This document shows, in pieces, positions 13,107 through 21,171 of a stretch of DNA of 64,000 nt. Position numbers and translations under genes: made by a program. The stretch comes from a bacterium (GTDB lineage: Bacteria > Verrucomicrobiota > Verrucomicrobiia > Limisphaerales > UBA11358): assembly GCA_021813325.1 (NCBI GenBank), contig JAKALA010000012.1, forward strand, positions 1 to 64,000, in the 5' to 3' direction. Numbering within the stretch: the stretch's first letter is position 1; each line of letters begins with the position of its first letter. Under the pieces are notes generated by a model. The model was given only the letters and a program-made list of their open reading frames with translations, searched no databases and was not told the origin of the DNA.

Positions 13107-13285
13107 TACGCTGCATTGCCCACTTCACATCCTAATTCAACCGCATGGTTTTGATTGGGAAATCATGCTTCGGTCCGGCGGCGCAGTCGCGGCGCCCTGC
13201 CAATAATGGTGTCCAGATGCGTCCGTGATTCGGGCGCGTTGCCGAAATTTCTTTTTCCCTTCGCAAAAGCGTTTACAGTTTCCGC

Positions 13286-13765
13286 ATGGTTCATGTCGGC
13301 ATTGGTTACGATGTTCATCAACTGGTCGTTGGCCGCAAGCTCGTGTTGGGCGGAGTGGAAATTCCGCACCCCAAGGGGCTGGACGGTCATTCGGATGCCG
13401 ATGCGCTGATGCACGCCATTTGCGATGCGGTGCTTGGCGCGCTGGGCGAGGAAGACATCGGCCACTTTTTCCCCAACACCGACCCGCGCTGGAAAGGCGT
13501 GCCCAGCCGGATTTTCCTGGAGGAAGCCGCGCGGATTATCAAATTGCGCAATGGTAGAATTGTGAACATCGACGCCACGGTCATTGCCCAGGCTCCGAAA
13601 ATTTATCCCCACATTGCCGAAATGAAACGGCACATTTCCATCGCGCTGGACATTGCCGAGAAGCAGGTTGGCGTCAAGGCTACCACCAATGAAACGATGG
13701 GTTTCATCGGTCGTGAAGAGGGCATCGCGGCCATGGCGGTGGCCAGTATTGATTTGCCCGCATAA
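13286..13765 (+). CDS. ispF: 2-C-methyl-D-erythritol 2,4-cyclodiphosphate synthase
   Basis: Converts CDP-ME 2-phosphate to MEcPP in the MEP route to isoprenoids. Family signatures are intact: GIGYDVHQL at the N-terminus (zinc-binding D-x-H), SDADALMHAICDAVLGA (about 36-52), DIGHFFPNTDPRWKG and KATTNETMGFIGREEGIAAMAV near the end. Length (159) is normal. No Shine-Dalgarno sequence is seen; TACAGT (13274-13279) ends six bases before ATG, as in several other genes here. A small conserved-looking gene follows seven bases later and may be co-transcribed. Other MEP genes are absent from the window. Confidence 0.97.
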   Translation: MVHVGIGYDVHQLVVGRKLVLGGVEIPHPKGLDGHSDADALMHAICDAVLGALGEEDIGHFFPNTDPRWKGVPSRIFLEEAARIIKLRNGRIVNIDATVIAQAPKIYPHIAEMKRHISIALDIAEKQVGVKATTNETMGFIGREEGIAAMAVASIDLPA

Positions 13766-13771
13766 TTTCCC

Positions 13772-14041
13772 ATGGCCAAAGCTGAAATCAGTTGGAAACG
13801 CACCACCGACGAAGGTGAAAAGTTGCAGGTTTACGCCCAGCACGTGGGCCGGGAATGGCATTTCTTCCATCGCGGCAAACGCTATGACGTCTGGCAGCGC
13901 ATTCTGGAGCCGCCCCTGGAAGACTGGATGGCTTTGCTCGATGCCATGCAACGGCTGATCAATCGCCGCCGCTACCAGCCGGTGGATGAAACTGATTTGC
14001 GCCGGCAAATTCGCGAATGTTTTCCCGAGGCCGACGTTTAA
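13772..14041 (+). CDS. Small hypothetical protein
   Basis: An 89-residue soluble, charged protein (WKRTTDEGEKLQVYAQHVGREWHFFHRGKRYD...) with several tryptophans and an acidic C-terminus. I recognise no family. It follows ispF by six bases in the same direction, which supports a real gene. Its 3' part overlaps an upstream extension of the next frame, which argues that the GH50-like protein starts later. No signal peptide or membrane helix. Confidence 0.65.
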   Translation: MAKAEISWKRTTDEGEKLQVYAQHVGREWHFFHRGKRYDVWQRILEPPLEDWMALLDAMQRLINRRRYQPVDETDLRRQIRECFPEADV

Positions 14042-14207
14042 CCTCGAAATGCGTTCGCCGTTCAGCGCCGCTTGGCGCGACGATCTGGTTTGGCGATTTC
14101 AGGCTTGTGTGGGCGCGGTGATCCTCGCCATCCTCGGTTTAGCTTCCACACCCATGAGAATGAATTTCCCCATCTTGTTTTCGCAAACCCTGATTCGTAT
14201 CTGTCCG

Positions 14208-17003
14208 ATGGGCCGCTTTCTCGCGCCGCGTTTACTGGTCGCGTTCGGCCTGCTCGCGGCCATGCCGGTGTGGGTGCCCGGGAATTCCCGGGCCGCCGAG
14301 CGGACTATTTTCAGTTTTGCGCGGGGATTCGATGTGACCCAGGTTCGCTGCACCGACGCCAGCGTGACCTTGCGTCAGTCGGACACGGGCTTTGGATTGA
14401 GCATTCATACCGGGCATGAACAACACTGGCCGGGAATCGTGTTGTCCCCGCCAGCCGGACATTGGGACTTGTCTAACTCCGCCGTATTGCTGGCAGACCT
14501 GAAAAATACGGGAACCAATGCGGTGAAAATTTATTGCCGGGTGGATAATCCGGGCGCCGATGGCACGAAACATTGCGTGACCGATTCACTCGATTTGAAG
14601 CCCGGTCAAAGCGGCACGCTTCAGGTGCGGCTTCAGCGGGAGGCGGACGGCACCTTGGATGGCAAACTCTTCGGGATGCGCGGTTATCCGAAGGTGGCTG
14701 GCGATCCTGACGCGCTCAATGTCACGAATATCACTCAAGTGCTCCTGTTCGTGAATTATCCAAAGGAGTCGCACAGTTTTGAACTGTCGGCCATTCGTGC
14801 CGGCGGCGAACCCACGCCGCCCACCGCCTGGGTGACCGACGCCAATCCCTTTTTCCCTTTCATCGATACGTTCGGGCAATACCTGCACAAAGACTGGCCG
14901 GGCAAAGTTCATTCGCTGAGTGACCTGCAACAACGACGGAGCGATGAGGCCGCCGAACTTGCGGCCAAGCCCGGTCCGCCTGGCTGGGACCAATACGGCG
15001 GCTGGGCGAACGGCCCGCAGCTCGAAGCCACGGGATATTTTCGCACGCAGAAGGTGGATGGCAAATGGTGGCTGGTCGATCCGGATGGACGCTTGTTCTG
15101 GTCGCACGGTGTGGATTGCGTGGGAATGCTGGATGCCACGCCAACTGACGAGCGCGCCACATGGTTTGATGATTTTCCGGGAGCGCAAGCCGCGTTCGCC
15201 GAGTTTGTGGGGCGGGGCTTTGCGCTCAAGGGCCACTATGCGGGCCGAACCGTGAACACCTTTTCCTTTGCCGGGGCCAATCTGAAGCGCAAATACGGGG
15301 AACACTGGCGGCAAGAATACGCCGAGACGGTGCATCGTCGTTTGCGAAGCTGGGGGCTGAATACGATTGCCAATTGGTCGGATTCATACATTTATCTCAT
15401 GCGCCGCACGCCCTACACGGACAACCTTGGTTCCTCGGGCGCAAAAATGATCGAAGGCAGCGAAGGGTATTGGGGCCGGTTTCCCGACGTGTTTGATGCC
15501 GGCTTCGCCGCGTCACTGCATCGGGCGATGGCGGCCAAAAACAATTCCAGTGCAAACGATCCGTGGTGCATCGGTTACTTCAGCGACAATGAAATGTCGT
15601 GGGGCGATGAAACATCATTGGCGCTGGGGGTGCTGAGGTCGCCGGCAGATCAGGCGGCCAAAGGCGAATTTGTGAAGAATCTCAAAGCAAAGTATGGCGA
15701 CGTGGCCAAACTCAATGTTGTTTGGGGAGCCGGCTACAAATCTTGGGACGACCTGCTGGCCTGCCGGACTGCGCCAGACGCAGCCAGGGCGCGCGTAGAT
15801 TTGACCGCGTTTTCGACCAAGCTGGCGGAAACGTATTTTCGCACCGTGCGTGAAACCATCAAATCGGTGGCACCGCATCAGCTCTATCTGGGCTGCCGGT
15901 TTGCGTGGGTGAACGGCGATGCTGCAAAGGCTGCCGGCAAATATTGTGACGTGGTCAGCTATAATTTGTATCGCCGCAGCATTGCCGATTTTAAATATCC
16001 GGGCGGCGACAAGCCGCTGCTGGTGGGCGAATTTCATTTTGGGGCGCTGGATCGCGGGCTGTTTCACACCGGGCTGGTGCCGGTGGAAAATCAAGCCCAT
16101 CGCGCGGAGGCTTATCATGACTATGTGCTGGGCGCACTGCGTCATCCGCAATTTGTCGGCACGCACTGGTTTCAGTGGCAGGATGAGCCGGTCACCGGCC
16201 GGGTGTATGACGAGGAAAATTATCAAATCGGAATGGTCGATGTGGCCGACACGCCGTATCGGGAAACGGTGGAAGCCAGCCGTGATTTGGGACGGCAGCT
16301 TTATCAACTTCGCCTGGCGCAGGCTGGGATGTCGAAACCGGATGCCACCCCGGCAAGCATGCTGAATGTCGAATCGCTGTCGCCCGCCGAAATCCTCCGC
16401 GCGGCGGCTCGTCAGCCGGCTACTGAAGTTCAAGGCGAGGGATGGCAAAGCCTGTTCGATGGCTCCTCGTTCACCGGCTGGCGCATGACCGATTTTGGCG
16501 GAGTTGGCCGGGTGGAACTTCAGCACGGGTTGATGTTCTTCCGCATGGGCGGGCCATTTTCCGGCGTTAATTACACCAACCCATTTCCCAAAATGAATTA
16601 TGAAGTCACGCTGGAAGCGATGCGCGTCAAGGGGGATGACTTTTTTTGCGGCCTGACATTTCCCATCGGGAATGCATTTGCCAGTTTGATTGTCGGTGGC
16701 TGGGGCGGATCGGTAACCGGCATTTCGTCCATCGATGGCAACGATGCTTCGCAAAATGAAACCACGCAGACCATCGATTTTGATTCGGGACGCTGGTATC
16801 GCATCCGGCTGCGGGTCACAGAACATCGGCTGGAGGCGTGGATTGATCAAAAGCGGGTTGTTAATGTGAAAACGGATGGGCTGCAGTTTTCACTGCGCCC
16901 GGGGGATATTTCGCTGTCCAAACCTTTTGGCCTGGCCACGTGGGTGACCAGCGCCGCCATGCGCGACATCAAACTGCGTCGCGTTACAGAGCCTTCGGAC
17001 TAG
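14208..17003 (+). CDS. GH50-like agarase fused to a DUF1080-type domain
   Basis: Likely secreted beta-agarase-type glycoside hydrolase. From ATG 14208 there is a signal peptide (MGRFLAPRLLVAFGLLAAMPVWVPGNSRAA). A beta-sandwich region is followed by the GH50 block GYFRTQKVDGKWWLVDPDGRLFWSHGVDC, then KYGEHWRQEYAETVHRRLRSWGLNTIANWSD. Candidate catalytic residues are Glu462 in YFSDNEMSW and Glu608 in VGEFHFGAL, followed by GTHWFQWQDEPVTGR. From about residue 745 to the end lies a DUF1080/concanavalin-like domain starting WQSLFDGSSFTGWRM. Upstream ATGs at 14154 and 14160 are alternatives. Fusion of the two modules is unusual to my knowledge. The substrate (agarose or another galactan) is inferred from the family only. 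Confidence 0.82.
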   Translation: MGRFLAPRLLVAFGLLAAMPVWVPGNSRAAERTIFSFARGFDVTQVRCTDASVTLRQSDTGFGLSIHTGHEQHWPGIVLSPPAGHWDLSNSAVLLADLKNTGTNAVKIYCRVDNPGADGTKHCVTDSLDLKPGQSGTLQVRLQREADGTLDGKLFGMRGYPKVAGDPDALNVTNITQVLLFVNYPKESHSFELSAIRAGGEPTPPTAWVTDANPFFPFIDTFGQYLHKDWPGKVHSLSDLQQRRSDEAAELAAKPGPPGWDQYGGWANGPQLEATGYFRTQKVDGKWWLVDPDGRLFWSHGVDCVGMLDATPTDERATWFDDFPGAQAAFAEFVGRGFALKGHYAGRTVNTFSFAGANLKRKYGEHWRQEYAETVHRRLRSWGLNTIANWSDSYIYLMRRTPYTDNLGSSGAKMIEGSEGYWGRFPDVFDAGFAASLHRAMAAKNNSSANDPWCIGYFSDNEMSWGDETSLALGVLRSPADQAAKGEFVKNLKAKYGDVAKLNVVWGAGYKSWDDLLACRTAPDAARARVDLTAFSTKLAETYFRTVRETIKSVAPHQLYLGCRFAWVNGDAAKAAGKYCDVVSYNLYRRSIADFKYPGGDKPLLVGEFHFGALDRGLFHTGLVPVENQAHRAEAYHDYVLGALRHPQFVGTHWFQWQDEPVTGRVYDEENYQIGMVDVADTPYRETVEASRDLGRQLYQLRLAQAGMSKPDATPASMLNVESLSPAEILRAAARQPATEVQGEGWQSLFDGSSFTGWRMTDFGGVGRVELQHGLMFFRMGGPFSGVNYTNPFPKMNYEVTLEAMRVKGDDFFCGLTFPIGNAFASLIVGGWGGSVTGISSIDGNDASQNETTQTIDFDSGRWYRIRLRVTEHRLEAWIDQKRVVNVKTDGLQFSLRPGDISLSKPFGLATWVTSAAMRDIKLRRVTEPSD

Positions 17004-17034
17004 CCCGAGGTGAGCCGCGACTGAGTGCTTCCTT

Positions 17035-17064
17035 TTGACAGCCGGCGGAGCTGCGACCTACAAT
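17035..17064 (+). promoter_or_regulatory. Predicted leaderless promoter of the PAP2 gene
   Basis: TTGACA (17035-17040), an 18-base spacer and TACAAT (17059-17064), only six bases before ATG 17071. Transcription would start at or next to the start codon. There is no Shine-Dalgarno sequence. Confidence 0.65.
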
Positions 17065-17070
17065 CACGCC

Positions 17071-17796
17071 ATGATTTCACGATGTTTATTCTCTCTGGCG
17101 TTGTGGTTGTGCCTGGTTTTGTCGGCGGCGGCGCAGCACTTTCTGCCGGCGGATTGCTCGGCGTTGGTTCATCTGCTGCCGGCGCCGCCCGCCAATGATT
17201 CTCCGGCCGGTCGCGCCGACTTGGAAACAGTCCTGCAGGTGCAAGCCGACCGGACCCCGGCGCAAATCCAGCGTGCCCAGCGCGTGGCGCGGCAGACTGT
17301 GACTTCCTTTGCCCGGCCGGTTTTGGGTGAATGGTTTCATTCCAAGGACTTTCCCCGCACGATGGCTATTTTCCGTGAGATCGATCGCGAGAGCCAGTCC
17401 ATCGTGGATGCGCGGGTCAAGAAACATTGGAACCGCACGCGGCCCTATATTTTTTCGCCGGCGGTTCATCCCATCGTGGGACGCCCGGACAACGCTTCGT
17501 ATCCGAGCGGACATTCCGCCGCCGCCGCTTTGTGGGGAACCATCCTGAGCGCGGTTTTTCCTGGCAAGGCGGATGCGTTTAACAAGCAAATCCATGAAGT
17601 GATGTGGTGCCGGGTGCTGGGCGGCGCGCACTACCCCAGCGACACCGAAGCGGGCGAAATGCTGGGTGAAGCCATTGGCAAGACCATGCTGCAATCGCCC
17701 GACATGCGGGCTGCGTTAAAAACCATTCGCGAAGAAATGGCCCCATATCTCCACGCTCAGGAAAAACCGGCGGCATCCGGCCCGTCGGCCAACTAA
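17071..17796 (+). CDS. Secreted PAP2-family acid phosphatase
   Basis: A 241-residue exported protein with a signal peptide (MISRCLFSLALWLCLVLSAAAQ). The three PAP2 motifs are present: KKHWNRTRP (KxxxxxxRP), YPSGHSAAAA (PSGH) and GGAHYPSD (SRxxxxxHxxxD type, with Gly in place of the usual Ser-Arg start). This resembles bacterial class A non-specific acid phosphatases (PhoN type), which remove phosphate from organic esters in the periplasm, and also vanadium haloperoxidases of the same fold. I prefer ATG 17071 over the longer frame at 17035 because the latter would run through the promoter. Stands alone. Confidence 0.85.
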   Translation: MISRCLFSLALWLCLVLSAAAQHFLPADCSALVHLLPAPPANDSPAGRADLETVLQVQADRTPAQIQRAQRVARQTVTSFARPVLGEWFHSKDFPRTMAIFREIDRESQSIVDARVKKHWNRTRPYIFSPAVHPIVGRPDNASYPSGHSAAAALWGTILSAVFPGKADAFNKQIHEVMWCRVLGGAHYPSDTEAGEMLGEAIGKTMLQSPDMRAALKTIREEMAPYLHAQEKPAASGPSAN

Positions 17797-17955
17797 CGCA
17801 AAGCGCCGGGATCAAAAGCCGCTGCGGAATCGCTGATTGCCCTTTGACTTGCAAGCCAGTTTGAGTGGTGCGAGTTTGCGTCCGAACCCGACGTGTGCAT
17901 GAGGTGAGCGCAATTGGTTTTAAACGGCCGCCTCGACACAATCATAAAGGATGTT

Positions 17956-18315
17956 ATGCCAACAAAGCGCTTGTTCCGACTTCAAATTTGGACCCTGATT
18001 CTCTTGATGTTTTGTGGCCTTTTGGCCGCCTACCTTTATTTTGTCCTTCCGACGGGGCAGCCGATGTGGAGCAGCATGGGCCTGGCCGAACATGAGATTC
18101 AAAGAGCAGATTTGTCCCAGTTGCAAACTGACCTGCGATCCGCCGTCACCAGTCTGGCAAAATTCCGGCATGAAAAAAATGCCTTGCTGTTGTTGTGCTT
18201 TGTCTCGTTCGTTGCGCTCACGGGTTTTCTGGGTTGGAGTCTGGTTGCCATTTCCAGGGTCAAAAGAGAGATAGGAAGTCTGGAATCAAAGGCATATCAC
18301 AAAGCTGGAGCCTGA
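17956..18315 (+). CDS. Hypothetical two-helix membrane protein
   Basis: A 119-residue protein with two membrane helices (about 9-31, FRLQIWTLILLMFCGLLAAYLYFVL, and about 77-98, ALLLLCFVSFVALTGFLGWSLV) joined by a ~45-residue loop that could form a coiled coil. ATG 17956 is chosen because AAAGGA lies four bases upstream; a longer frame from 17914 exists. Family unknown. Plain soluble domains are absent, so it may be a small membrane scaffold, but the sequence gives no function. Confidence 0.6.
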   Translation: MPTKRLFRLQIWTLILLMFCGLLAAYLYFVLPTGQPMWSSMGLAEHEIQRADLSQLQTDLRSAVTSLAKFRHEKNALLLLCFVSFVALTGFLGWSLVAISRVKREIGSLESKAYHKAGA

Positions 18316-18355
18316 CATCGGTCTGGCCTTTCACCGACTTCACCGCGCTTCACAC

Positions 18356-18785
18356 TTGTCGGGAACACCAGGTTTGGTTTTCACTACGGCTAGGTTTGAC
18401 CATATCGGCATTTTTGTTTCCAACACCGAACGCAGCTTTCTGTTTTTTGAGAAAGCCCTGGCGCCGCTGGGAATCTTGGTTCGCGAACGCCAACACAAGT
18501 GGGGGGCGATGGTCGTGAGTTTCGAACAATGGCCGCGTTTCTGTGGATAGGGCCGGCGGGCGGCACTTATTATGGAACCGAAGTGAAAATTGCGGAACGG
18601 CGTCCACTGCATCTGGCATTGAAAGCGCCTTCAAAGGCGGCGGTTGAAGAGTTTATCGCCTGGGTTTGGCAAACGGCGGCAAGGATAATGGCACCCCGGC
18701 GGTTTGTGGCGAAGGCGTTTACGGCGCTTATCTGTTGGAACCGGATGGCAATAATATCGAAGCCATTTTTCGTGAACGGTCGTGA
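18356..18785 (+). pseudogene. Broken VOC (glyoxalase/bleomycin-resistance) family gene
   Basis: Three consecutive pieces of one VOC protein lie in different frames. Piece one: FDHIGIFVSNTERSFLFFEKALAPLG to SFEQWPRF (to about 18540). Piece two: FLWIGPAGGTYYGTEVKIA...HLALKAPSKAAVEEFI (to about 18658). Piece three: GLANGGKDNGTPAVCGEGVYGAYLLEPDGNNIEAIF to the TGA at 18783-18785. The order and the H...E metal-ligand positions fit the family (~130 residues). Two frameshifts, no in-frame stop in the right frames, so the decay is recent or results from sequencing error. The start is unclear (TTG 18356 or an unseen codon). Confidence 0.75.
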
Positions 18786-18799
18786 GCCGGGCAAAGTCG

Positions 18800-20167
18800 T
18801 TATTGCGGCGGCAGACGCAGGGTGGCATCAAGCGGAGGCACGTCGGCAAGTTCCTTGCCCGCCGTCGGTCCGCCCAACTTTTGAATGCGTTCACCGCTCG
18901 GTTTGACCATGCGTTCATAGCTGCCCACGGCGTCGTTGAAGGCGCTGTTGGCTCGTTCCAATCCGCCGCGGATTTTTTCAAAGTGCTCGGTAAATTTTAC
19001 CACGCGCACAAAAAGTTCCTGCGCAGCTTCAGCGATTTTTTGTGCATTTTCGGTCTGGGCATGTTGCTGCCAGCTCACGGCCACGGAGCGGAGCAGGGCA
19101 ATCAACGATGCCGGCGTGGCCAGTAAAATCCGCCGTTCGGCCGCCCAGACAATCAAATCATGGTCACCCTCCAGTGCGGCGCTGAACAATGATTCGGCGG
19201 GCACGAATAGGACGACGTAATCCAGCGCGTTGGGGAATTGATGCGGATAATCCCGGTCGGCCAGCGCCTTGATGGTGCCCTTCAATTTGGCCGCATGCGC
19301 CATCAGCGCCTCCGCGCGTTTCATTGGCTCGGCGGATTCCAACGCATTCAGAAAGTCGAAGTCAGGCACTTTGGCATCCACAATGATGAAGCGTTCGCCG
19401 GGCAGCCGCACGATCAGGTCGGGACGATTTTCGCCGGATGACGTTTGCTCGGTAAAATCGCAGTGCGCGCTCATGCCGGCGGCTTCGACGACGCGTCGCA
19501 ACGTTTCTTCGCCCCATTTGCCGCGGGCCTGGTTGGAATGCAACACCAGCCGGAATTGCTGGGTTTCGCTGGCCAGAGAAGCGCTTTGTTGCGAGAGCAA
19601 TTCCAACTGCTTCTTGACTTCTCCCAATGTCGATGATTGCGTGGCGGAGCTTTGTTGCAAATTTTTCTGATAGGTTTCCAACTGCTGCTTGAGCGGTTCC
19701 ACCAGCCCCTTGATGGATTCCTGGCGCTTTTCCAAATCGCTTTTGGCGGCTTCCTGCAATTTGCCGAACGACTGTTCCGCCAGTCGCAGAAACTCCGGCG
19801 CGTTTTGTTTCAGGGCGTCGGCGCTCAAGGCCTTGAACGTCTCCCGCAAATCAGCCAGCGCCTTTTCCTGCGCCAGTTTGGTGTCGCGAAGATTTTGTTC
19901 GTGAAGCTGCTTTTGTTCGGCGAGGACTTTTTCAGCGGCCGCCTGATTCGCCTGGGCCGTGGCCAGTGAGGTCTGGCTCTGAACCAACGATTCACGAGTT
20001 TGGCCCAGTTCGGTTTCGCGCGTCTTCAGTTGCAGGCGCAGTTCCTCTTCCAAGCGTGAATCGACGGGCGCTGACGCCGTGCGGCGGCTGGCCAGCAACC
20101 AGCCCACCAGCAGTCCGGCTCCACCGCCGACCGCCATTCCGATCATCAAATAAATGCTGCCAGACAT
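18800..20167 (-). CDS. rmuC: DNA recombination protein RmuC
   Basis: A 455-residue membrane-anchored protein: an N-terminal helix (about 5-25, IYLMIGMAVGGGAGLLVGWLLA), a long coiled coil (about 40-200, rich in Q, E, K and A) and the RmuC nuclease-like domain with RGKWGEETLRRVVEAAGM, RPDLIVRLPGERFIIVDAKVP and ALDYVVLFVPAE. RmuC limits inversions at short inverted repeats in E. coli. Follows the MGMT-like gene by two bases and is probably co-transcribed with it. The PD-(D/E)xK-like D...DAK residues are intact. Confidence 0.93.
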   Translation of the reverse strand: MSGSIYLMIGMAVGGGAGLLVGWLLASRRTASAPVDSRLEEELRLQLKTRETELGQTRESLVQSQTSLATAQANQAAAEKVLAEQKQLHEQNLRDTKLAQEKALADLRETFKALSADALKQNAPEFLRLAEQSFGKLQEAAKSDLEKRQESIKGLVEPLKQQLETYQKNLQQSSATQSSTLGEVKKQLELLSQQSASLASETQQFRLVLHSNQARGKWGEETLRRVVEAAGMSAHCDFTEQTSSGENRPDLIVRLPGERFIIVDAKVPDFDFLNALESAEPMKRAEALMAHAAKLKGTIKALADRDYPHQFPNALDYVVLFVPAESLFSAALEGDHDLIVWAAERRILLATPASLIALLRSVAVSWQQHAQTENAQKIAEAAQELFVRVVKFTEHFEKIRGGLERANSAFNDAVGSYERMVKPSGERIQKLGGPTAGKELADVPPLDATLRLPPQ

Positions 20168-20169
20168 AT

Positions 20170-20640
20170 TCAGGTTAAACGCTTGAAAAGTTTTTTCTCA
20201 AAATCGGCCACCAGGGTTCGCTTGCCCTGGGTGACGAATTGATGGCCTTCGGCTCGAAGCCGTTTGGTGATTTCGACCATGCCGCCCGGATATTTCGGAT
20301 TGATTTCACCGCCGGTTTTAAGCGTGCGCCAAAACGGCGTGATCCGCTTTTTGCCGGCGTTCACCGCTTCCATTGCTGCATGGTCCGCGACCCAAGAAAA
20401 GATGCCGGTAGTGATCGGACAAGCAAAGTCCGCCCGGTGCTTCCTGGCCAGGGCGGACCTTAGTTCATTAATTGTCACCAGCCTTCCTCGCGGAACCTGT
20501 CGCATCAGGGCGTCAACTTCACGTGGAGCGGGGATGACCATCATGCCATTTCCCCAGCGCCGACTCATTTTGCCGGTGGCCCGGCCAACGCGGGGCAGGC
20601 CCTTGTCGTCGGCCAGTTTTTCTTGCCAGGTTTTTTTCAT
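20170..20640 (-). CDS. MGMT-family-like DNA-binding protein lacking PCHR
   Basis: A 156-residue protein containing VIPAPREVDALMRQVPRGRLVTINELRSALARKH, CPITTGIFSWVADHAAMEA, ITPFWRTLKTGGEINPKYPGG and a KRLRAEGH ending. This pattern occurs in proteins annotated as 'MGMT family', related to the DNA-binding part of O6-alkylguanine transferase. The catalytic PCHR of true MGMT is not present, so alkyl transfer is unlikely; alkyltransferase-like proteins bind damaged DNA without repair. ATG 20640 is preferred; a TTG six bases earlier is possible. Probably a two-gene unit with rmuC, consistent with a DNA maintenance role (inference). Confidence 0.7.
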   Translation of the reverse strand: MKKTWQEKLADDKGLPRVGRATGKMSRRWGNGMMVIPAPREVDALMRQVPRGRLVTINELRSALARKHRADFACPITTGIFSWVADHAAMEAVNAGKKRITPFWRTLKTGGEINPKYPGGMVEITKRLRAEGHQFVTQGKRTLVADFEKKLFKRLT

Positions 20641-20697
20641 TGGCAATGGCGGATGGGTTTGCGCCGATTGGCCCCGGTCAGGCGGCGCCCCCGTGAA

Positions 20698-21081
20698 TTA
20701 AAAATGCGCAACCACTTCAATTTCCACGGAAGCGGCCTTGGGCAAGCCGGCCACTTGAATGGTGGAACGGGCGGGGAAATTTTCGGTGAAATATTTCGCG
20801 TAAACTTCGTTCATGCCGGCGAAATTCGCGAGATCGGTCAGGAAGACCGTGGATTTGACCACGTTCGAAAAAGTGAGTCCCTGATCGTCCAAAATGGCCT
20901 TCACGTTTTCCAAAACGCGTTCGGTTTGAACCTTGATGTCGCCGGCGACCAGGTTGCCGTCCTTGGGATCAATCGGGATCTGGCCGGCGCAGAAGAGAAG
21001 ATCGCCCACGCGCACAGCGTGGTTATACGGTCCGACGGACGCGGGTGATTTTGCGGGTTTGATGATGGTTTTAGTTGCCAT
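20698..21081 (-). CDS. ridA: RidA family reactive imine deaminase
   Basis: 127 residues matching RidA/YjgF/TdcF along their length: SVGPYNHAVRVGDLLFCAGQIPIDP, NVKAILDDQGLTFSNVVKSTVFLTD and RSTIQVAGLPKAASVEIEVVAH. The substrate-binding Arg of PARSTIQV is present, and Glu of VEIE is in place. RidA deaminates enamine/imine by-products of PLP enzymes such as threonine dehydratase. Stand-alone cytoplasmic protein. TTGACC lies about 40 bases upstream of ATG. Confidence 0.95.
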   Translation of the reverse strand: MATKTIIKPAKSPASVGPYNHAVRVGDLLFCAGQIPIDPKDGNLVAGDIKVQTERVLENVKAILDDQGLTFSNVVKSTVFLTDLANFAGMNEVYAKYFTENFPARSTIQVAGLPKAASVEIEVVAHF

Positions 21082-21171
21082 AAGTGTGGCGGAAAGTCTT
21101 ACGGCTTTGAAATGTCAGGTCAAGAATTCTGACGCGATAGTTGAAGGTCAACCGGTTTCCGGGTTGGACGA

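Noticed and set aside
15615-16850. 411-codon minus frame inside the GH50-like gene
   Set aside because: Shadow frame; the plus frame carries both catalytic Glu blocks.
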